Origin: Siderastrea siderea
Lineage: Eukaryota; Cnidaria; Anthozoa; Scleractinia; Rhizangiidae
Direction: 5' to 3'
NCBI GenBank assembly: GCA_964030785.1
Contig: OZ034968.1
Coordinates: 52,781,230 to 52,845,229, forward strand
DNA length: 64,000 bases
The position numbers and the translations under genes are program-made. Below, one piece after another: positions 22,227 through 34,575 of the stretch. The notes beneath the pieces were generated by a model. The model made no database searches. It had not been told where the DNA came from and saw only the letters and a program-made list of their open reading frames with translations. How positions within the stretch are numbered: the stretch's first letter is position 1; each line of letters starts with the position of its first letter.

Positions 22227-23213
22227 CTGTTGTAGAAAAAATTTGCTGGAAATAATTCCCTCCCCGAGGCGTAGCTCTAAGGGAACTGGAAACGAGATGA
22301 GGCGGCGGATTTGATCAGCGGTTTCCGTGTTAGCGTCACTTCGTGGCGTCCATTTTGAAATTACACGAAAGTGTGATATTTCTTCAACGTCTTTGAAAGG
22401 TAAAAAACGAGAATTTACTCCGTTTGATTTCTGGAATAGTGCTTTTTTGGTAAAATGCTAGTGATCTGTGAACCGCTGGTGATCCCACAAAGCTTCGTAG
22501 AGAGTTTTAAAACCACCTCTATCACGCACAAATGCAAAATCGTCGTGGATTTAAACAGATTTAAACTGGCGGGATGTTTGAACTTGAACTTGAACCACGC
22601 TTCGATGAGGCTTGTTAAGCTAAGTTTTCTTCTCCTATTCTGGATTGGATCTCCCCATTCACGGAAATACAGGAAACAGAGGTACGCCGTCTTTCTTTTA
22701 GTCTCCACGCAGATGATCATGATGTGCAGTAACTTGCAATGTAGGTTTTCAATATTGTTTGCGAACACGTTCACTCAGAGAGAACCGACATTGTAAGTTT
22801 TAAACTAAGAAAAATATTCGAAATTCCATTAATGTTCTTGTAGTTTAGTTTTTGAAATCGGATTGCCTTCATCAAATGTGCTTTGCTGAAGATTTGACTG
22901 TTAGAGAAAGGTTTGCAAATATAGGGGCCAATTATATGAGCAGGGAATTTATATATTTTAAAATCACTAAAAGTGACGTAGTTTATGTGGGCTCCCTGTA
23001 AATAGACTTGCCAGAATCTCAGCAAATCAAGCCAGGTCTAGTTAGCTGGGCTAACCAGGGTACTATTGATCCCAGACGTCCTTTCAAATGGCTTAAATTT
23101 TGCGTCGCTTCACAGACCGTTGATTTCGCTCTGCAGTTTCAAAATAGTAATCACGTGACCACAAGTTTGTTGACCGCAAGCTCACCACAAAATTGGGTAG
23201 TGACAAAACGTGG

Positions 23214-23291
23214 GGTAGGCCATGGCCTAGGCCATGGTGTAGGCCATGGTGTAGGCCATGGTGTAGGCCATGGCCTATCCTATGGCCTACC
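23214..23291. repeat. 12-bp palindromic tandem repeat (GTAGGCCATGGT)
   Basis: About six tandem 12-bp units of GTAGGCCATGGT/C. The unit contains GGCCATGGCC-type dyads, so the array can form multiple hairpins. The Gly-His reading across it is a by-product. Confidence 0.85.
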
Positions 23292-24970
23292 GGTGGTCAA
23301 TTTTCTGAAAACAGTTCCTAAAAACAGCAGATTGTAAACCAAAAAAATGGCCTAAGCCACACAGCCCTTCGGGCTTCTAGTAGTGAATTTTCCTAAGAAT
23401 GCCTTGTTCGAATCTTTTACTACAATTTCATTTGCATAGAAGCTTGTTACGGATGAAAGAATTTTTGATGTAACTTTCATGTGCACGCATGACTGCATTT
23501 AATTTAAAATGGCAATAAAAAGTTAAACCACTTTTAACCACTTTGAAAGAAGCAACCACTTTTCCTTGGGGGAGGGTACTCATTAGATGCTCGGGTAGAC
23601 CCTGACGCTGTTTAAGACAATCATTGATGATTTTGCTCACCTGTTTAAGACAGAACAGATTTTTTTCAGGAACCGTTTAACCCAAAATCATACCCTGTCT
23701 TAGACTAGAATGGGGTAAGGATAAAGTGTTTCTTACCTCAATACTTGATAATAAGGACCCTATTTACAGCTTCGTAGAGTGGTTGAGTTGTTTGCAGAAT
23801 TTGAGTTTACCCTTACCACATTTAAGACAAAACCGTGTGAAAACCATACCCTATTAGGCCGCACGTCCCTGTTAAGGTCAGATAATGATTAACCCCCCCC
23901 CCTGCCCGGGCCGCTTTCACCTCATGTCTATGACGACGAACGGAACCAGAACCATATTCCGATGAACTTTACATGGTTAGTTCATTTAAAATTATTGCAT
24001 GAAATTGCAGTAATGTGTTGATCAAAAGTTTCCTTTTCACGTCAGCTAAATTATTTACTTTGAAACTGTACGAGTTTGCCGGCTTCTGAATGCAATGTAA
24101 CTCAATGTTTGTATAGTTTCCTATTCAAGTATATTTTTGGCTTGTCACGCATTCCTCCCCAATTAATCATAAAGGAGGCCATGTTTTTCATCGAATACAA
24201 AACACTGTACGTTTGTTGACAACTACAATACATAACGCGTACATGTATCTGCCGGTAAATGTTCTTTATGGGGAGCAGGAAGAAGGAACCACACTTTATG
24301 GACACCCGCTTTAAGCTATTACAGACAATAATTTTGTCCCGACAGAAGGCTCATACATTTTTTCTTCCATTAGGCTGCTTTATGTGTTACTACGGACAAA
24401 CACAACGGACACTTTTCTCTGACCCGAGTGACATTAGCTCCCATAAAAATTTAACCTAGCTCAGTTCGCTTTATGGACAGTGACACGTGACAGTGGTTAT
24501 CTGTGAATAGTGTACTGAGTATTTTCATTTTAGTCAGTATGGCTGAGCTGAACTGAAAATTTTAGTGCAAAGCAAAGTTACAGACCATTTAATAGACCTG
24601 ATTTTGTGCTATAAACCAGCATATTTAAATAATTGCTCCAATTGATTTACTTATTCCATATTTCATAACAAGTAGAACCAGCAGCTGAACATAAATTCTC
24701 CACGCAGTCACGCAATTTGTACCATCACAATACTAGACCCTAGGACGTCACTGTAGGCTTTCTTGACATTCTTCTTCAAGCAATAGATATGTAAGCTAAT
24801 ATAGTTTTCACTCAAATAATACTCATATACAAGGTTCACATTATGTTTAAGAACCAAAATATACCTTATTTGTGTTTTTGCTTTAATAGGTGCAATTCCC
24901 TCTCATTTATGCCTGATTATGATGAGGATTTTAAGAGATTCAGGAGTAAATTGTTTTATGAAATTGACCA

Positions 24971-25029
24971 CCGGTAGGCCATAGCATAGGCCATGGCCTA
25001 CACCATGGCCTACCCCATGGCCTACCCCA
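24971..25029. repeat. 12-bp palindromic tandem repeat, inverted partner
   Basis: About four to five units of the array at 23214-23291, in opposite orientation (GGCCATGGCCTACACC). Flanks CCGGTAGG and CCCCACGTTTTGTC also match the partner inverted. Confidence 0.85.
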
Positions 25030-25419
25030 CGTTTTGTCGCTACCCCCACAAAATCTGTAACGTTGAACATGGGACAAATGAATTTCAACCCCCAATCATC
25101 ACATATCCTAAAATAATGCCATCTCCTGAATTAAAATATCATCTTATACTGGTTATAAACATTATCTTAAGGGAAAATTCAGGAAAAGTGTTATCTGAGG
25201 ACATGAAATGCGGCGGCTAGTAAAATTCATTCAGCGAAAGTTGAGCATTGTCGAGCTTGAGTCAACAAATTTAGTTCTTGTGGTGAACAAACTTGTGATC
25301 ACGTGATCATTTTTTTCAAACCATGGAGTGAAACCAACGGTCCATGAAGCAACACAAAATTCAAGCCATTTGAAAGGACATCTGTGATCAATAGTATTTG
25401 GCAATACCGAAACATCCCT

Positions 25420-28400
25420 ATTAACATGGAATATTGTGAAGAATATTTACATCTGAGTTCAGTTAAATGGAATCACTTCAATGGTTTTCTGTTTGGTCCT
25501 TGTAGCTCTATATGGTGCATTTTTACAGTTTGAAGGGTTTTGCAAATCATTCAACTGTGCGTAAAGAGAAAAAGCAAGGAAGGAAAACTGCATTTTAAAC
25601 TGGCCCAGAAATTCCCATCGCTCAGCTTTGAAACCAAAAAGGCAAGCTCAGTGGTTAAAGATTTTTGTCGTACCATTCAATTGTAAATTTGTCAAAAACT
25701 TAAGACTTACCTCAAAGGTACATGTAAGTATTCTGTGCAATATTTCATGTTAACAGGGACAGTTCAATAATATCCAGGGCTATACATGACATTTTGAAAC
25801 TGCATACTACTGGCCACATAGTTTGTGTGGGAAGCCTGTGGACTGTAAAACATACCAAAAGTAAAATTGGGCCAAGCAATTATATGGGAAAATCTCAGCC
25901 CAGTTTGCCAGGATCCCAGCAATGTGATGCCAGAATCCCAGCTAGCCATGTTGAAAGTTTTCCTTGTAAACTGTGTTTAGTAGGCCAGGGTGACTTGCAT
26001 CATGTACATGGAATACCAGGCTGAACAGTCATCTTGGCCTGAACCACCCCTTGCTTGTTTGTCTTCCTGTTGTTGCAGTCTTATCAGCCCTTACTCAAAC
26101 ATTAAACCAGTAACTTTAATATGACTTAATACATCACCTGGAAACAGCATCCCCTGAGGGCAATCTTTCGTATATGTAATCGCATGAGGCCGATGAGGAT
26201 AAATATTCACACAAATTTTCAGTTTTCACAAAATTGCCTGAGTCATGGAGCAACAAGGGCAATTTGTGAAAACTTTGAAAATACAAGTGAAATTTATCCT
26301 TAATTCTATGAGGACTACTTTACTTTTCATAACACCGAGAGCAAAATTCTTGGAAAACTTTTCATACACTTTGAAACACAATCAGCTGGCCCCCAGAATA
26401 AAAGTACCCGCACGTAAACAATTCGCAACACAAGCAGTTTAACTGTTGCTCAGCACACAGAACAAGAAAGACTGACCATTATGTACATTTTAAGAGATAA
26501 ATACAATTCTATTTCATTGACAAAACACACTAAAGCTCAAACTAAGTAAATTTTATTCACCTGAGTTATGAAGCTTCCTCTCGCTGGAAAAATTATTGAC
26601 CACATCACTCCAAAGTTTTCAGTAGTTTTAAAACAAATAACCATTTGCTCTTTCCCATAACACTATATGTTCACCTTTTGGAATTTCTCTTCAAGCTAAC
26701 ACCCAATTCCCATACCATTTTTACCAACCAACCCGGTTAAAAGTTAAACTTTGATGCGATCCTTGTGTTGAATAACTCAAAACAGTTTTTCATTTCAAGA
26801 CGCCTACAAATTGCAATGGTGCGCTTTTGCGCTCAGCCAATCAAATGCGAGTAATTTTGGCGCTTGGCCAATCAGGAATTAGTAATTTTGCCCTCGTCCT
26901 AAAGAAAATTAAGAAAAAAAATGCCCTCTCTCAACCAATCAGCATTCAGTAATTTTGCCCTCTATGTTATAAAAAAGGAAAAAATGATTGTACATGTACA
27001 TGTTGGGCACATTGCTCCATAATGTCAAGTGACACCCTGTAGAGTCACTCCCTCACAACATTTAACATCAATAATTGTATGAACATAGGTGATGTGTAAC
27101 TGCTGTTGTGTTATATTATCAAAGGTTACATGGGATCTTAGTTCTAAAGTAGACCAGCTGACATCAGACTCAAAAACACTAATATTGCATTCTATATCTG
27201 GTATTTGACTCTTTGTCAAGTTTTGAAACTGAAAACATAACACTATAAATGAAGTGTTAAGGCCAGAAACAATTTGATGAATAACTCAGTTGGCTACACA
27301 AAATATCTTAACAAGTCCTATGGATACTTGCAATTATTGATAATTATTATTTTATAGTCATCAAAAACCGCCACACATTCTGCTATGTTTGACTTGATCA
27401 ATAATTTGGAAGCTTGATTGTTGTTTTAGTTGTTTCTTAATTACTGAATATAAAATTCCTAGATGTCGGTGAGCTCACATTCAGCCAACCTTGATTGCGC
27501 GCTGAACAGTTGAAACATGACCGTATGTTCACTGATTTCTACATGCAGTTACTTGTACATGTACGTGTTAGTACAGTCATAGACCTTGGTGCAGAGAAAC
27601 TTTCAAGGAACAAAGTTTTGTTTCATGGCATTTTAAACAATTTTTGTGTAGCTAGTACATGTACTGTACATTTATTCATCAAATTATTCCTGGCCTGTCA
27701 CTTAATTTGCAACATTAAACTTCCATTATTTTTAAAAAAATTTTGAAAGAGTGGTCGTATGGAAAATAACCTTGGGCATGTCACAATGCCGTGGTGGTGA
27801 AGCTTGCATGTCTCAGTGATCCCAAGAGCTGGCTCCCTGGGGCTTTGGCCCCTGCTATATTCAGCCATGTCCCATTGGTTGAAATTGGAGAGGCTGAACA
27901 CAGTGCTGCCCCAGGCCCTCCAGGATGGGTTTAAGTATGGGACCAATCATCCCAGACCCACCCCATAGAAACCGGTCTTGGTCATGAAAACCTGGAACAT
28001 TCTCATTTTTAGTGTCATGGCCTTACAGCTGTATCAGTGCAGCCTTATGATGGCCAGGTGTAGAGTGCAACATTGATATACACTGTAGCTAAGCAATTCT
28101 ATTTCAATTTGTCTTAAAGCTGTGTCTACTTTAAACGACCAAACCCATATAATCCTCTATAATTCATGCACTAATTTTTGGCTATGGTGAACACAACACT
28201 GGTCAAGCATCACACATTCTATACTTCTACTGCTTGTGCCACCTATGGTGTGAATTGGGTCAGGACACAGTTTATTCTGGTTCTTACATAACGTCTTCTA
28301 CTCTGTACTTGTGTTATGTACTGATATACACTCTAAATGAGGTTGTCTCCAACCTTCGCATGTAAATTTAACTTGCACTTTCAGAAAGTTTGTGTCTTTT

Positions 28401-28958
28401 TTACACCCATTTGTGTGTAATTTTTTTTTACATGTGTGTTTCATGCTTGAAGTTGTGTGCAACATGGCATCCTTATACACAGGAAACCCTCATGTAATGC
28501 TGCAATTCCTGTGCTCTGTACTGTACAAAACTTAGATTAAATGCACTTTTATTGACTAATTAATTGATACTGTCGTGTAGGATAGTAAGTTTATCTACCA
28601 TGTGCGTTGCTAACCTTGCTGTTCATTTTGGTTTCTATTGTGCAGTGAACTTTTTACTTTCCCTGTCATGCTATTAAATGACGATTTACCTGAAATATGT
28701 GATTTTATGAATAGCTTAGGTCTATTTTTAATGAATTCTAAAAAATAAGGTTACCCATTGTTCTGTGATGGGAAAAAAAGAAAGTTCTGTGATGGGGTTG
28801 AGTCACCAATGTAATTCACATTTACCAGTTTTACTGACAAAAGTCTCCACCGTAACTGCACATTTTAACTGTTACCTGGGTCAGTGTCTATAGGAATGAT
28901 TTGTACTGTAATGGGCAATAGTATATTTTTAATACTATCCTTTCACTCATTCCAACAG
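25420..28958. other. Stretch without a recognised gene; CCAAT cluster inside
   Basis: Mostly AT-rich sequence with short chance frames. The only clear structure is the CCAAT/AGTAATTTTG triplet near 26837-26957. Its right part could be intron of the gene whose probable last exon is at 28959. Confidence 0.35.
26837..26957. promoter_or_regulatory. Three phased CCAATCA/AGTAATTTTG pairs
   Basis: CCAATCA occurs at 26837, 26868 and 26935. Each is followed exactly 13 bases later (start to start) by AGTAATTTTG, at 26850, 26881 and 26948. A TATAAAA-like word follows near 26971. The constant spacing suggests decayed direct repeats or an NF-Y-type promoter; no transcript start is known. Confidence 0.45.
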
Positions 28959-29067
28959 ATCAGACACATGTTTACATAATCTGACGTGGATCAACAAGTT
29001 CAATGCCCATCAAGACAGGCTTAAAGAAGACCTTCTCACCGATCAGAAACACTCCAAGTTATCATAA
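28959..29067 (+). CDS. Probable terminal exon of an unknown host gene
   Basis: A pyrimidine-rich tract and TTCCAACAG at 28958 precede an open segment reading NLTWINKFNAHQDRLKEDLL and ending TAA at 29065-29067. A polyadenylation signal AATAAA lies at about 29519. The charged helical composition looks coding, but no upstream exon was identified and no family is recognised. Confidence 0.35.
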
Positions 29068-29807
29068 TCACTGTAAATCTCGATAAGTCAGCTATAAACA
29101 AAAATCAAATAGGGCAAAAAATTGCTTTGAAACAATGTCCGTTCTAGAGAGTCCAATGTTTTGCTTTTGGGTGAACTACTTTGTAAAGATTGGAGGAAAA
29201 GAATAATCTGCCCTGGGTTTTAAACATTGTAGCAATGCCCAGAAGCAACAAATGAACTTAAGTGCTTATGTACTCATTATTCATTGGCATCCAAACAAAA
29301 CAGCTTGTATAGTAGAACTGTAGGCGCAGGTACTAGTCATCAGATGCTCCGAAAGAGCACCGGTTTCACTAAGTGGTTTTTTTTTTTTTGCTAAGGTGAA
29401 ACATTTTAACATTGATATCACCCAGGGCAGAATTCTCTTTTCTTTGTGCCTCTCAGTTCAGCGAATATGTAGGAAAAGAGAACAGTCCCAATGAAGATGT
29501 GTTTAAACGTTAATTTGAATAAAAGATGTGAAATTGTCATTGGTTGCTTTCTAGTAGTCTCTCCCTGTATAATAAAACTTCATTGTGAAACCAGGTTTCA
29601 TTGCAGAACGTATCACAATACGTAATGACAAGATAATAGAAATGATTTTAATTGCTCGCAAGACATGAAATTTTTTGTTCACTACAGTGCCTTGAAATGC
29701 CATGACTGAGTCGGATGACGAATCACAACCACTTTTTTCAGGGGATAGGTGGTTGTAAATAATTATCATATAACCCTCACCATCTGTAAAGACTGTTTGA
29801 AAAATGC

Positions 29808-30115
29808 ACTCTACTGAGGGTCGTAAATGTAAAGCGTTTACACGGTTTTCACCATATCCGTAAAGGCGTGCTTAGAGAACGCGTAAACATTTCCATTCTG
29901 GTAACCTTACGGAAGTCGTAAATTATCGTAAATGAAGGCTTTACGAGTTTTTCCGAAATCCGTAAAGACAGCGTTTAAAGTCTCTCTGAGACGTCTTTAC
30001 GCACTATCGTTTCTAATGCGTAAAGACCTTCTGAACGGAAATGTAAAGAAGTCCGTAAAGATGCGTTTGCAGGGTCAATACGCTTTCTTTACGTAGTCAT
30101 TACGGGTGCGTAAAT
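29808..30115. repeat. CGTAAAG-rich repeat
   Basis: At least a dozen CGTAAA or TTTACG words (for example CCGTAAAGGCGTGC, TGCGTAAAGACC) alternate in both orientations. The same vocabulary occurs at 21268-21830, so the two loci belong to one repeat family capable of many short hairpins. Confidence 0.6.
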
Positions 30116-30439
30116 TCAAGATTTCATGCTGTGAATGAGTGAAACTATTAGCTGTGACAGCAAGCGAGGTTCCCTGCGAAGAGATCAAAAGGTCGTCTCC
30201 CAGCGTTGGCTATATACCACGGGCTACATGTACACTGTATTAACAAATCTAAAATAATAAAATTCTTCTTTTTGCATTAAAATCAAAACATTGAAGAAAA
30301 TCAAAAGAGAACACGGGTAAAACGAGATGAATTTAAATTCACTATCTCTTTATTGTCGGTTCTTTGTTTTCGCTATGCGGGAGCTGGTAAACGGTAACAG
30401 TTATCAGGTTACTTGAATGATTGTGTGTTGTAAACTGTA

Positions 30440-33400
30440 TTCATGTTAGGTCTCTTGTTCAGGGCTGCTCTACTATCCCAGAGAGATCAAACGGAGGTAC
30501 TACAATGTATTCCATCGAATTGCAGGAATAACAGTGCTGTACGTTTCGGCGTAGTTTGCGCTCGCAAAATATTATTTGGTATTAAATTGTCTGGCGATTC
30601 ACTGTCACTATTGCGATTAAAATCAGTCCAAACATTCAATAACCCTCTTTCTTCCGTTCTAAGGATATTTTGCCTGCTTGCTCCGATACTTTCCTCGTAA
30701 TTGGAAGGTTATGACGGCCGTTCCCGATGATATGAACCTTTGTCTGATGCAGCGAGGCTACAACGTGTTTCCTCTGTCGTGCTTTTCTTGTCTTCTGAGT
30801 TTTCCTCTTTTTTCGCTTTTTGGAGTTAGCCCACGGACATTTCCACGGCCTGTGGGTTTCCATAGCTAAGTCATAACTTAGAAAACCGGGCTCTAACGAC
30901 AAAAATATAACATAAACGGACATAGAACTCTTCGGGAAACAATAAATATGGAGGCTCTCCCATAAACAATCTTTCCCGCGAAAATCGTTCTAGCTGGCTG
31001 CACTCACATCAATTAGTTGTCAATCCAAAATAAACTTTCACTTCCGGTGGAAAACGGTCATCCCATTTTCTTGGCGAATATTTGCACTTTTTTCAAATTT
31101 CTTTTTCGAATTAAAAGATTCCAAGGAAACGTTTATTTTAATGGAAAAGAATAAAAATCGTAAACTTGCCATTTTTAACGTACACGGTAACCTTAAGTTT
31201 GGTAATGTGGTGTCATTTTCTGGACCCACTCCTCCAAAGACTGTGCATAGAGATGACAGTGTTACTCTAGAGGTATGCCCCCATGCCAACATACATCTTC
31301 TCTTTACTGGTCTTTTTAAGATGAACCTCCCACAAGTGGACTCCTTGTTTTTAAGAAAAGTCTCGGTCCGGATCATATATGTTCCATAAAATTAGCGCGC
31401 TGGTGAATTTGGACATCCCGTTACTACTTTATCGTCCAGCGCGTCCGTATTAACTAAATGAATTCCTTCTCTAGTTCAAAATCGCCGAGCTTTCCAAATT
31501 TAAAATATGCTATAGCTTATTTTACTTTGAAGTGAGTAAGAGAGTTACAGAAACTTCAGAATCCGATTTACGACGCAAAGCTGTCCTTGAGTGCCTATGT
31601 TATTTACTTTATTTTCGCATTTTCTCAAAAGCTTGACGAGTTGGCGTGCAGAGTACACTGTTTCCTTCAAAGTCGAACTTGATCCAGAAAAGAGTTTAAA
31701 GCCGGGAAACTAAAGCGTAGTCACTTCAGTTCAACTACTCTGCTATGACGAGTACAGCGAGGATTCTGAGGGGGAGGTACTGCGTTAGGGAAACTACTTC
31801 AGTCAACCCCTCGAGAGAGTCGCTTTTAACCTCGAATTACCAGGTAAGCTTTCGGCTCTCCTCCTCCCCTCTCTACGTCTAATGCACGAAAGCTGACATA
31901 CTACAGGAAAGCCTGTCAAATGAACACAGTTGGAAAGAAAAAATCATGAAATAGACAATGACGCTGTTTATGTAGCGTCCATATAACCTGCATCTAGTGC
32001 ATGGAGCAGAGATTTGTGTGTCATAGACGTCCAGTGGGAGTGGAATGTCGGCTTTTTGGGTTCGTCCGTGACTCACCAAAGTCCCATATGAGAATGAGAT
32101 CCGTCGGACGTCAGCTTGTATCGGCGCAAGAGGCCTGCTGACTGGTTGGTTGGTCAGGGATACTTCTCTTTGATTCAAGACGTGTATTGCTCGATGTACC
32201 TACTCTTGTAGCTCTCGATAGATCGTCCGTCGTGTAGTTCACTTGCCTCTTTGAAACTTGAAACGCATTATACATCTGTATGAACTCTTAAGTTCATACA
32301 GTTCCTTATTAAAATAAGGAACGTTAGTTCGTCCTGTATATACGTCTCGTGGTTCGCCTCTCAGGATAAAGACGGACGCGAGTGGACTTCACAAAATACC
32401 CAGCTTTCGTTCGATCCCTACTATTAACTGTAATTGAAATATATTAAGAAAGCCATGCATCCTTATTTATTTGTAAATTCTTTATTCACATATGTATATA
32501 TTTTGTATGTTACCTGTCTTCCTTTTCGTTTCATTAATGAAACGAAAGTGCCGGATAGTGTAGCCTTTTTTTATTGTAATTATGACAAAATTATGACCAA
32601 TAAACTTTGGAACTTTTGAATCGCTCTTCGTTACTCTTCAGGTTGTTTTGAGGCTTTGGAATGAAAAGTAAGAGGAACAATGACTATCAGATCACTTCTT
32701 CGTCCAGCTGTCCAGAGTCTCAACCTTTACAAGCTCGCAAAGGTAGGTAGGACGATATATATTTTATTTATTTTCGGGATTTGAGGACTAGAATTCGAGT
32801 AGAAGTGGAATGAGCACGCGGAGATGGCAGGGACAGTTTAAAAAATGTGTCTTCTATATTTAAGTTGGTATGCCGGGCTTTCTTGTGTTGTCGTTTCGTC
32901 TACAAAAATTAAGAAACCAACAATAGCCACAACTAACCCTCGGGCGTAGAAGGCAAGTGGCGAGGGGGGGGGGGGGGGAGAGAGGCACCAACTAAAAGGT
33001 TTTTCTTGATTTTTTAATCCGATTTTTTATCAGCACCTGCAGCACCTATACGCATATCCCTTAGACACACTTTGAAACGGGTTTGGTCAGAGAGTCAGTT
33101 GCTACGATTACGAGATATGACTTCATATGTAGCGGGTGGTTGAGCCATTTTTGAATAAAAATGCGTGCCTTTACCTTTTCTATAAAATGTCGACAAAAAA
33201 GAGCAAAGTATATAATTATGTCATATTCTAAATGTCTAGCATTACAATTTTTCAATATCTGCTATTTTTTGCTAATTTATAATTTTCAGTAAATTCACGA
33301 TGGCGGCAATTTTGGATGACGTCACAGGCGCCCAGCAGCGCCACAACCCATATTGTTTATATCTTGTTGGTTACTTGATCAATTGCTTGCTCACATTGGC

Positions 33401-33925
33401 TATTTCAAAGTCACATGATAGCATCTAAATTCAACTGTATCCTCTGCTGGCAATAATCGATGCTGATACAATCCATCAGCAGTTGCCCACTTGAAAAGTT
33501 ACTTCCGGTGAATCACAAAAGTGGCGGGAATTTTGGCTGCGTTGATGAGAAGCGGGAAAATAGAGAAGTTTGTGTTTGTGCCGTTGAATCGCTGACGAGC
33601 TGATATGCTGACGAATGGAGCTGTATGGATGTGATATACCAGCCGGATCACCAGGTAAACATTTTTGCAGGTGAACTTCTCACAAGGGAACACCTTTGGT
33701 ATGGTAATTGATCGCGGCTTTACGTACTGTTGACGTAGACACGTTCCCAATCCACCTTGATGCGTAATCCAATGTAACCTAACCCGTCGACTTTATCGGG
33801 AAGATTTGCTCACTTTCCTAAGCCTCCGACTTCAAGCTCGGTTTGAATGCTGAGCGCATCGAGGCCTGGGAACGATACTTCTGTTGTGAGAATTGTTCTC
33901 GTTCTGACAGTTTTCAGTGTTGTGC
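30440..33925. other. Stretch without a supported gene; promoter-like patches
   Basis: Short frames on both strands lack recognisable domains. Patches rich in host promoter words occur at 31035 (CACTTCCGG), 33299-33330 (GATGGCGGCAATTTTG with the CRE TGACGTCA) and 33500-33530 (ACTTCCGGTG, GGCGGGAATTTT). A near-perfect palindrome lies at 32524-32549. Confidence 0.35.
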
Positions 33926-33929
33926 TTGT

Positions 33930-34130
33930 GTGTGGCGTGTTCCCTTATAGATCTCTACATTCAGGAGGTGTTTTCCTTACATTGGCGATGTGTCCCCTTA
34001 CGGCCGCGTTCCTGTTTGGTCATAGGACACCTCTTATGGACCACATCCCCTAATGGGAGATGTTTCCATATGCGTAGTGTTCCCCAAAGGGCGGTGAGCC
34101 CGTGTGGAATGTACCCCGTATTAACGGTTT
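33930..34130. repeat. Degenerate short-period repeat
   Basis: About nine decayed units of roughly 17-25 bp around GTGTTCCCCTTATGG (for example GTGTTCCCTTATAG, GTGTCCCCTTACGG, ATCCCCTAATGGG). Two overlapping open frames here are consequences of the repeat. Confidence 0.5.
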
Positions 34131-34575
34131 TTTGAAATTCAGGTCGGTGGTTTTACGTTGCAAATATTGAATCTGTCGTGTCTTGTCTTTAATTTGAGTC
34201 CATCGAAATAGAAGGAATATTTAAAATTTCCTAAGACTTGGTCGCACTGGTAGTTATCTTTAGAATTTTAAAAATGCAATAAAAAAAGGGTCACCGAGCT
34301 TGTTTTGGTACAACATGGATAGCCATTAATAGCTACTTTACTACCCGCAAGGTTTTCCTGAGAAACCCTAGTAATCAGAAATGAGAACTGTAACTGCTTT
34401 GAAAAGTCATTGCTTGATTGAAATATTGGAGCAGTTCAACAAAATAGACATTTATCTTGCATTGTATACTGTATTAGTTGAACAGGAATTATGGATATGA
34501 AAATTAAAAGAATTTGCCGCTTGCCGCTTGCGTACATATCCTCCTGTGCCTAAAGACGTGTTCTTTTCGGCATTA

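Larger units (their letters stand above)
23055..25415. mobile_element. Long inverted repeat, possible TIR/foldback element of about 2.4 kb
   Basis: The left arm (about 23055-23291) reads TACTATTGATCCCAGACGTC, CCTTTCAAATGGCTTAAATT, ATCACGTGACCACAAGTTTG, then a 12-bp repeat block. The right arm (about 24965-25400) carries the same words inverted in the same order, with about 170 bp extra between the repeat block and the CACGTGATC segment. The 1.7-kb centre has no supported gene. It may be a nonautonomous transposon or an inverted pair of one repeat. Confidence 0.65.

Noticed and set aside
23008..23337. Open frame with a Gly-Val-Gly-His repeat peptide
   Set aside because: It is only the reading of the 12-bp palindromic array; the inverted partner gives the same peptide and no flanking coding signal exists.
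23214..25029. CRISPR-like array
   Set aside because: Units are 12 bp and contiguous without spacers, and the genome is eukaryotic.
30443..31389. Several 80-110-aa frames on both strands as genes
   Set aside because: No domains, no splice context and mutual overlap; best read as chance frames.
33901..34135. Two overlapping small hydrophobic ORFs as a gene
   Set aside because: Both lie in a short-period degenerate repeat and show no conserved motif.
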